The notes beneath the pieces were generated by a model, which saw nothing but the letters and a program-made list of their open reading frames with translations, did not search any database and was not told where the DNA came from. From CAZOOM01 sp964460795 (GTDB lineage Bacteria; Omnitrophota; Omnitrophia; Omnitrophales; Aquincolibacteriaceae), in contig CAYWRU010000022.1 in the NCBI GenBank assembly GCA_964460795.1, positions 1 to 45,776 on the forward strand: a stretch of DNA of 45,776 nucleotides, read 5' to 3'. Numbering within the stretch: position 1 is the first letter of the stretch; each line of letters begins with the position of its first letter. The position numbers were made by a program, and so were the translations under genes. Of the stretch, positions 39,879-45,776 are shown piece after piece.

Positions 39879-40166
39879 ATGCAAAAAAAGTGCTTTTGGG
39901 TCATGGCCATTTTGGCGTTGATAGGTTTTGCAAATTGTGTATTTGTAGAGCCCGCACTTGCTTGTAAAGAGGATGCCAGCGCGTGTGCTATCCCCAGCAC
40001 TCATGGCTGTCTTGTTTGCAACTCTTCGGGCCATCAATGGGTCGCCCCTAAAGCATATCAGCCGTTCAATGCTCAATGTTTAGCCCACTCAATTAATACC
40101 CCATCCGCAGAAAGCCCTGTCGATCCTCCTCTTGGATCAATCTTCCATCCACCGACTGTTTTCTAG
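39879..40166 (+). CDS. small exported Cys-containing protein heading the efflux operon
   Basis: This 95-residue protein has a signal peptide (MQKKCFWVMAILALIGFANCVFVEPALA). The mature part has KEDASACAIPSTHGCLVCNSSGHQWVA, with cysteines and histidines able to bind metal, and a proline-rich end. It starts 8 bases after the -10 element and no ribosome-binding site is seen, so translation may be leaderless. I do not recognise a named family. Its place before czcCBA genes suggests a role in periplasmic metal handling or sensing. Confidence 0.65.
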   Translation: MQKKCFWVMAILALIGFANCVFVEPALACKEDASACAIPSTHGCLVCNSSGHQWVAPKAYQPFNAQCLAHSINTPSAESPVDPPLGSIFHPPTVF

Positions 40167-40255
40167 TCCGCACGCTACTCGTCTGTAAATTTTCAGTAGC
40201 TCAACCGTAAAAATAGATTGTGTTGCGGTCTGTCTTCCCGAAGGCGGAATAGATT

Positions 40256-40723
40256 ATGAAATTAAGATATCTTCTCAATGTTCTAATATTTGTTGGCGTT
40301 GCATTGCCCTTAAGCGGATGTAGCTTTTTTCGCTATGCAGTTGTTCCGCAAAGCATCAAAGGCCCACATGGCGGCGCTGTGGTGTTGATTGATGAAAGAG
40401 TGTCCCGGTATATCGAGTTCGTAGCAACGCCTCAAGGCGAGGAGTGGACGCTTCAGCTTTATGCCTACAATAACAAAATGAAGCCGAGAGATTTTTCATC
40501 TTATGCGCGGATGGGGATCACTACTAATTCTGGTGAAAAAATAGTCGTTAATTTATGGGACACAAAACGGTGGTTTTTGCCTTGGAGCCGCGCTGGGCAT
40601 CTTGAGGCAAAAGTTAAGCCCGACAATGCCGCACAATTTAAGGCAAAAGCAATTCTTTTTAAGAGCAAACGCGCAACTTTAGCCCTGACGAACTCTATTT
40701 TGAGTATCCCTATTCGGGCGTAA
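40256..40723 (+). CDS. lipoprotein of the efflux operon
   Basis: This 155-residue protein has a lipoprotein signal peptide (LLNVLIFVGVALPLSGC) with the lipobox cysteine at 22. The mature part contains SIKGPHGGAVVLID, and two beta-rich blocks (IEFVATPQGEEWTLQLYAYNN; RMGITTNSGEKIVVNLWDTKRWFLPW). The GPHGG block is often seen in small proteins coded beside HME-RND efflux genes. It follows the previous gene by 89 bases and precedes the TolC-like gene by 28 bases. Its role is not known; binding or passing metal ions is inference. Confidence 0.7.
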   Translation: MKLRYLLNVLIFVGVALPLSGCSFFRYAVVPQSIKGPHGGAVVLIDERVSRYIEFVATPQGEEWTLQLYAYNNKMKPRDFSSYARMGITTNSGEKIVVNLWDTKRWFLPWSRAGHLEAKVKPDNAAQFKAKAILFKSKRATLALTNSILSIPIRA

Positions 40724-40751
40724 ATAACCTGTTATGAAAGAAAGAAATATC

Positions 40752-42023
40752 ATGAAAAAAACACATTGGCTCATAGTTCTCTTTATGACCGTAAGCCAGC
40801 CCTTATTGGCCAATTCAGTGACGAATGAAGCGTTGACTCTCAATGACGCTTTACGGCTTGCATACATCAATCATCCGAAAATGCAGGAGGCAAAAAAAGA
40901 AATCTCAGCCGCAAAAGGAAGGTGGATTCAAGCTGAAGCCTTTCCCAATCCTGAACTCGGACTGGATGTGGGCGGACTTAAAAAACATGCGAAAGGTGAT
41001 GGAGAGAAACAAATAAGAAATGGAAAAATTAATGCGGTAACGATTGAACAGCCCCTCGATCCTTTAGGAACAAGATTTTTGAGAGGTCGTATTGCATGGG
41101 ACGAAGTAAAAATCGCAAAAGGCAGCCTTGAGCTTACATGGGCGAGCGTCCGTCAAGAGGTCATTGGTCTCTATGCGGGCATTTTGACCGAAGAAAAAGC
41201 CCTTGAGATTTCGGAAGAAAATTTAAACGCTACGAGACAATTTTTTACAAGAGTGCAAACACGGTATCAATCCGGCAACGCGCTTCAAAGTGATGTGATC
41301 CGGGCAAGGATTGAGGTTTCACGCGCTGAGAATGATCTTCTGATCGCAGAAAAAAATCTAAAAGTTTCCAATGGCAAAATGAATCTGGCGCTTGGGCGCA
41401 CTGTGGAAACTCATTTTGAATTAAGCGATTCCCTGTCTTACGAATCTCTTAAGCTTCAATACGGAGGAATGATGAAGCAAGCGCTTGAAAAAAGAGCAGA
41501 TATTCGGAATGAAACAACACGGCTGAAAGCCAGAAAGAAAGGTTTTTGGTCAGCCATCTTGAAAGTGTTTCTTCCTCAAATGGGAATCGGCATTGAACGG
41601 ACAACCGAAGATTATGAAAACGATACAGCCATCCTTTTAAAAGCAGCCTATCCGCTATGGGGTTTTAACTTGGGCGAGGTTAAAGAAACGAAAGCGGAAA
41701 AAGAAAAACAGCAAATAATCTTGGAAGCCTTGAAACGAGAAGTTGGCCTTGAGGTTTATGAGAGTTTTCTTGAGGCTGAACTTTCCGACAAACAAGTCGC
41801 ACTTCAGAAAAAAGCACTTGATGAAGCCAATGAGCTTTTACGTCAAGTGACACTTCGCTATGAAGGCGGCGAAGTGCCTTTTCTCACTTTTCTTGAGAAT
41901 ATAAAAACCATCAAAGAAACGCGGCTTGCTTATTTCAACGCTCTGCGGAGCTACAAAGAAAGAGTGGCCGAGCTTGAGAGAGTCATTCAAGCAACACCGA
42001 TACCGGAAGGGGTAAAGCAATGA
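40752..42023 (+). CDS. czcC: outer-membrane efflux protein, TolC/CzcC family
   Basis: This 423-residue protein has a signal peptide (MKKTHWLIVLFMTVSQPLLA). Its mature part has the two coiled-coil repeats of TolC-type proteins: LTLNDALRLAYINHPKMQEAKKEISAAKGRWIQAEAFPNPELGLDVGG and later the long helices from residue 130 to 220 and 300 to 415. It forms the outer-membrane channel of the RND pump. The start is ATG 40752, in line with the signal peptide; an upstream ATG at 40734 is possible. The stop overlaps the next gene by four bases (ATGA), so the two are translated together. Confidence 0.88.
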   Translation: MKKTHWLIVLFMTVSQPLLANSVTNEALTLNDALRLAYINHPKMQEAKKEISAAKGRWIQAEAFPNPELGLDVGGLKKHAKGDGEKQIRNGKINAVTIEQPLDPLGTRFLRGRIAWDEVKIAKGSLELTWASVRQEVIGLYAGILTEEKALEISEENLNATRQFFTRVQTRYQSGNALQSDVIRARIEVSRAENDLLIAEKNLKVSNGKMNLALGRTVETHFELSDSLSYESLKLQYGGMMKQALEKRADIRNETTRLKARKKGFWSAILKVFLPQMGIGIERTTEDYENDTAILLKAAYPLWGFNLGEVKETKAEKEKQQIILEALKREVGLEVYESFLEAELSDKQVALQKKALDEANELLRQVTLRYEGGEVPFLTFLENIKTIKETRLAYFNALRSYKERVAELERVIQATPIPEGVKQ

Positions 42024-42964
42024 TCCGAATACTTTTACTATGTTTCATGATCGCCACGCTTTCCGGCTGTGGAGGCTGTGGGAAATCAGGCGAAGAACAT
42101 GCGGGCGAACACCCTGAGAATGCCGAAGGAATGGAGACCGTCCATCTAAAAGAAGAATCACAAAAGATGGTTGACCTTGAATTTGTTACAGTCAAAAAAG
42201 AGCCACTTTTTGCTTCGCTTAAAGTCGTCGGAGAAATTGCTCAGGAAACAGAAAATGTGTCTCACGTGACGCCTTCCGAATCAGGTCTTTTGAGGTCCTT
42301 TTTGAAGCAAGTGGGCGAAACCGTTGAAAAGGGAACGCCGCTTTGCGTCATTCAAACCAAAACAGGCGAAACCATGGAGATCGCTTCGCCTGCTCATGGA
42401 ATTGTTCTCGCTCAATATGTGAAGCCCGGGGAAAAAGTAGACAATTTAACCTCGATGATGACTATTGCAGATCCTGACCTCCTTCGGGTGAGTTTTAATG
42501 TCTATGAGAAAGATATAGCTGGGATCAAATTGGGACAAAAAGTCATTGTCGAATCGATTGCCTATCCGAATCAGGAATTTAAGGGTGAAATTGTTTTCGT
42601 ATCTCCTTCAGTAGATGTCGATACGCGTGCCATCAAGATCCGGGTTGATGTAAAAAATGAAGAGCATCTTCTCAAATTCGGAATGTTTGTGACCGGAAAG
42701 ATTTTGGCTCCCATCACAGAAAAGACTCTGGTTCTGCCTGATGAAGCGATTCAGGAAGTTGAAGGCAAAAACGTGGTGTTTGTTCCCAAGGAGGGCGAGG
42801 CTGATGAATTTCTCCTTAAAGAAATCAAAAAGGGCATGGCTTCTGAAGAAAAAACTCAAATCCTCATGGGACTTGAGGAAGGCCAAAGCGTGGTTGGTAA
42901 AGGAAGTTTTTATCTAAAAAGCGAGCTTCTCAAGGGAGAGCTTGAGGAAGGGCATGCGGACTAA
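42020..42964 (+). CDS. czcB: RND periplasmic adaptor (CzcB family), lipoprotein
   Basis: This 314-residue membrane-fusion protein has a lipoprotein signal (MIRILLLCFMIATLSGC, Cys17). It shows a lipoyl/barrel-sandwich core (VTPSESGLLRSFLKQVGETVEKGTPLCVIQTKTGETMEIASPAHGIVLAQYVKPGEKVDN) and beta-barrel (LLRVSFNVYEKDIAGIKLGQKVIVESIAYPNQEFKGEIVFVSPSVDVDTRAIKIRVDV). The mature N-terminus is His/Glu-rich (GEEHAGEHPENAEGMETVHL), which could bind metal. It bridges the RND pump and TolC-like channel. The start overlaps czcC by four bases and the stop overlaps czcA by one (TAATG). Confidence 0.9.
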   Translation: MIRILLLCFMIATLSGCGGCGKSGEEHAGEHPENAEGMETVHLKEESQKMVDLEFVTVKKEPLFASLKVVGEIAQETENVSHVTPSESGLLRSFLKQVGETVEKGTPLCVIQTKTGETMEIASPAHGIVLAQYVKPGEKVDNLTSMMTIADPDLLRVSFNVYEKDIAGIKLGQKVIVESIAYPNQEFKGEIVFVSPSVDVDTRAIKIRVDVKNEEHLLKFGMFVTGKILAPITEKTLVLPDEAIQEVEGKNVVFVPKEGEADEFLLKEIKKGMASEEKTQILMGLEEGQSVVGKGSFYLKSELLKGELEEGHAD

Positions 42965-45776
42965 TGATTGAAAAAATTATTCTTTTCTCACTTAGGCAAA
43001 GGATGCTTGTTGCGATTGCCAGTTTTATCTTGATCGGGCTTGGCATTTGGTCCGTCTGGAATCTTCCCATTGATGCGGTTCCTGATGTTACTAATGTGCA
43101 GGTGCAGATCAATACATCTGTTCCGGCATTAGCGCCTGTCGAGGTAGAAAAACTTGTTACTTATCCGGTTGAGGTGGCGATGAGCGGCCTCCCAGGCGTC
43201 CAGGAGGTTCGCTCTTTATCCCGTTATGGGCTTTCGCAGGTTACGGTTGTTTTTAAGGATCATGTAGATATTTATTTTGCCAGACAGCTTGTTTTCGAAA
43301 GACTCCAGGCAGCTAAAGAAGAAATACCGGAGGGGCTCGGAATACCCATGATGGGCCCTATTGCCACAGGTCTGGGTGAGATTTATCTTTATACGGTCGA
43401 GGGCGACAAATATGACCTCACCGAACTTAGAACGATTCAGGACTGGAACGTGAAACTTCAGTTAAGAACCACGCCCGGTGTGACTGAGGTTAATTCCATC
43501 GGAGGGCATGTCAAACAATACCAGGTATTGCCGGACCCAAATAAACTATTAGCCCATGAGGTCAGCCTGCACGAGCTCTTTGAAGCCTTGGAAAAAAATA
43601 ATACCAACGTTGGCGGATCTTATATTGAACGCCGGGAAGAGCAATATCTGGTTCGGGGAATAGGGCTTGTTCAATCCATTGCGGATATTGGACGCATTGT
43701 CGTTGCCACGAGAGAAGGGGTGCCGGTTTACGTGCGCGATGTTGCAGAAGTTAAATATGGACCCGAGATTAGGACGGGTTCCGCCACAAGAGATGGTAAA
43801 GAAGCGGTGCTCGGGACCGCCATCATGTTAAAAGGCGAAAACAGCCGCGTTGTCTCAACACGCGTTCGTGAAAAGTTGGGCGAAATTCAGAAATCGCTTC
43901 CCGAAGGAGCCCGCATTGAGACGGTCTATGACCGTACCACGCTGGTTAATAAAACCATTCATACGGTTCAGACAAATCTTTTTGAGGGCGGGATCCTCGT
44001 TATGGCAGTCCTCCTCATGCTCCTTGGAAATTTTAGAGCAGGACTCATTGTCGCCTCCGCCATTCCTCTTTCTATGCTTTTTGCCATCACAGGCATGGTG
44101 GCTACGAAAACGTCCGGCAATCTCATGAGCTTGGGTGCCATTGATTTTGGATTGATTGTGGACGGCGCGGTAGTGATGGTTGAAAACGTAATCCGGCGAC
44201 TTTCAGAAAAAAAAGAATCGCATGAAATTCAAAGAGCCTCGTCTGAGCTGATTCTTGAAGCGGCCAAAGAAGTGGCGCGGCCTGTCGTTTCTGCCGTTTT
44301 CATAATCACGGTGGTGTATATTCCGATTCTTACTTTACAAGGGATTGAGGGAAAAATGTTCCGGCCCATGGCCCTCACGGTGATCATGGCGCTTTTAGGG
44401 TCTCTTCTTTTTACGCTGACTTTGATCCCGGTGCTTTGCTCCTTCTTTCTTGGCAGTCATGTGGAAGAAAAGGAAAATAAAATTATGAGCTTTATTCATA
44501 AGCGGTATAAACCTGTTCTGGATTGGTCTACCGCTCATCCCAAAAAGGTCATGATGCGGGTGTTGATTCTCCTTGTCGTTAGCTTTGCCCTGTTCCCTTT
44601 TCTTGGGTCGGAATTTATTCCGCGGCTGGATGAAGAATCTCTTTCGATTCAATCGATCAAACCGACCAGCATTTCCTTAACTGAATCCACGAAGCTTGCG
44701 AGATTAGTGGAGAAGACGGTAAACCAATCGTCCGAGGTTTCAACAAGTTTTAGCCGCACGGGAACCGCCGAGGTGGCAACAGACCCTATGGGTCCGAACA
44801 TCAGCGACACTTACGTTATGATGAAAGGCAAAGTTAAGAATAAGGAAAAATTGGTTGAAGAGATGGCAAAAAAAGTTGGCCTCATCCCTGGCATGGCCTT
44901 TGGATTTTCGCAGCCTATTGAACTTCGCGTGAATGAGCTGATTTCAGGAGTACGTTCTGACATTGCCATCAAACTTTTCGGGGATGATCTGGAAGTGTTG
45001 AGAGACAAAGGCGATGAAATTACACGCGTGATTTCCCAGATTCGCGGTGCGCGGGATACAAGGGCCGAACAAATCACAGGATTTCCAATGCTTCAAGTAG
45101 AAGTTGACCGGGAAAAAATTGCCCGGTATGGAATTAATGTGGCGGACGTTTTGGAAGTGATTGAAATGGCAGTTGCGGGGAAACCTGCCGGAGAAATCTT
45201 TGAGGGAATCAGGCGTTTTGATCTTGTTCTGAGGTATCCCGAAGAATACCGGAATAGTCCAGAGGCACTTGGGAATCTTTTGATCACGAGTCCCGCAGGC
45301 GATAAAATTCCTTTAGCGCAGCTTACGAAGAAAATTGCCATTGAAGAAGGACCCGCGCAGATCAGTCACGAACATGCAAGACGAAAGGTTAGCATCGAGG
45401 TGAACGTCAGGGGTCGCGATATCGGGAGTTTTGTGGCTGAGGCCAAAGCCGGTATTGAAGAGAAAGTGAAGTTGCCAGCCGGCTATTTCTTGGAGTGGGG
45501 TGGGCAATTTGAAAATTTAGAAGCCGCGAAGCAAAGGCTTTTGATCGTTGTTCCGATTTCACTTTTCTTGATATTTATCCTGCTCTTTACCACTTTTAAT
45601 TCAGTCAAACAAGCACTTTTGGTTTTCACCGGCATCCCAATGGCTATTACCGGAGGTGTTCTCGCCCTTTTCATTCGCGGAATGCACTTCAGTATTTCTG
45701 CCGGGGTCGGATTTATTGCACTTTTCGGTGTGGCCATGCTCAATGGCGTTGTTATGGTTTCTTATATCAATCAACT
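42964..45776 (+). CDS. czcA: heavy-metal RND efflux pump, CzcA type (cut by window end)
   Basis: The frame starts at ATG 42964 and is open to the window end, giving about 937 of roughly 1040 residues. The N-terminus MIEKIILFSLRQRMLVAIASFILIGLGIWSVWNLPIDAVPDVTNVQVQINTSVPALAPVEVEKLVTYPVE is typical of the HME subfamily. The membrane-segment 4 block DFGLIVDGAVVMVEN (Asp394, Asp400, Glu407) carries the acidic triad of divalent-cation pumps (Zn, Co, Cd, Ni), not the CusA form for Cu/Ag. The protein uses the proton gradient and works with CzcB and CzcC. It is coded by the last visible gene of the operon that starts at 39843. Confidence 0.95.
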   Translation, partial: MIEKIILFSLRQRMLVAIASFILIGLGIWSVWNLPIDAVPDVTNVQVQINTSVPALAPVEVEKLVTYPVEVAMSGLPGVQEVRSLSRYGLSQVTVVFKDHVDIYFARQLVFERLQAAKEEIPEGLGIPMMGPIATGLGEIYLYTVEGDKYDLTELRTIQDWNVKLQLRTTPGVTEVNSIGGHVKQYQVLPDPNKLLAHEVSLHELFEALEKNNTNVGGSYIERREEQYLVRGIGLVQSIADIGRIVVATREGVPVYVRDVAEVKYGPEIRTGSATRDGKEAVLGTAIMLKGENSRVVSTRVREKLGEIQKSLPEGARIETVYDRTTLVNKTIHTVQTNLFEGGILVMAVLLMLLGNFRAGLIVASAIPLSMLFAITGMVATKTSGNLMSLGAIDFGLIVDGAVVMVENVIRRLSEKKESHEIQRASSELILEAAKEVARPVVSAVFIITVVYIPILTLQGIEGKMFRPMALTVIMALLGSLLFTLTLIPVLCSFFLGSHVEEKENKIMSFIHKRYKPVLDWSTAHPKKVMMRVLILLVVSFALFPFLGSEFIPRLDEESLSIQSIKPTSISLTESTKLARLVEKTVNQSSEVSTSFSRTGTAEVATDPMGPNISDTYVMMKGKVKNKEKLVEEMAKKVGLIPGMAFGFSQPIELRVNELISGVRSDIAIKLFGDDLEVLRDKGDEITRVISQIRGARDTRAEQITGFPMLQVEVDREKIARYGINVADVLEVIEMAVAGKPAGEIFEGIRRFDLVLRYPEEYRNSPEALGNLLITSPAGDKIPLAQLTKKIAIEEGPAQISHEHARRKVSIEVNVRGRDIGSFVAEAKAGIEEKVKLPAGYFLEWGGQFENLEAAKQRLLIVVPISLFLIFILLFTTFNSVKQALLVFTGIPMAITGGVLALFIRGMHFSISAGVGFIALFGVAMLNGVVMVSYINQ

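Noticed and set aside
1..45776. Insertion sequences or transposases
   Set aside because: No transposase or integrase gene was recognised on either strand. Only repeat-like motifs and accessory genes were found.

Overview
The window looks like a chromosomal contig from an uncultured Gram-negative bacterium. The evidence is lipoprotein signal peptides, an O-antigen-ligase-like protein, RND/TolC-type efflux, and a TIGR04073-type exosortase-associated protein. Together with a bactofilin fused to a helix-turn-helix domain and a CCTGCC/GGCAGG palindromic repeat, this would fit a PVC/Omnitrophota-like genome. The lineage is inferred from gene content only. A 10-base N gap at 15776-15785 shows it is a draft or metagenome scaffold.

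Layout. (1) 1-2454, minus strand: a translationally coupled trio of transglutaminase-like protein, ABC ATPase and ABC permease (cut by the window edge). (2) 2757-32295: about 30 kb of surface-glycan genes that change strand often. They comprise an O-antigen ligase-like protein, a DegT/DnrJ aminotransferase, three TylF-type O-methyltransferases, an MBOAT O-acetyltransferase with a membrane-anchored SGNH-like partner, an OafA-type acyltransferase-SGNH fusion, an MsbA-like ABC flippase, a polysaccharide pyruvyl transferase, a radical SAM/SPASM enzyme, GT2, GT-A, ELM1-like and CDP-glycerol-transferase-like enzymes, and a GT39-like membrane protein. (3) 32592-36325: bactofilin-HTH, a membrane-anchored HTH protein, acpS, a YdjC-type deacetylase, surE, a zinc-ribbon protein and a TIGR04073 protein. 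(4) 36449-39717: a broken tRNA-Ala(GGC) gene followed by a low-density accessory segment with a DUF1016 (YhcG-like) nuclease, a direct-repeat array, a pRiA4b ORF-3-like protein, a second decayed DUF1016 copy and a sigma-region-2-only protein. (5) 39843-45776: a divalent-cation RND efflux operon (czcCBA type) with two small exported proteins, headed by a promoter whose spacer holds a palindrome.

The most unusual content is a four-member family of about 210-residue domains. By eye they match the GT42 sialyltransferase / MAF (DUF115, flagellin nonulosonate transferase) fold. Three copies sit at the C-terminus of zinc-ribbon-plus-SAM-methyltransferase proteins: one with a normal methyltransferase, one with a degenerate methyltransferase and one with two methyltransferase modules in tandem. 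The fourth stands alone, 18 bases downstream of a protein that joins a cysteine-less FGE-like domain to a four-Asp-box sialidase-like domain. I infer a locus that builds and decorates (methyl, acetyl, pyruvyl) a surface glycan whose acidic sugar may be nonulosonate-like. No CMP-sugar synthesis genes are present in the window. The aminotransferase promoter contains a run of nine G between -35 and -10, a candidate for phase-variable expression.
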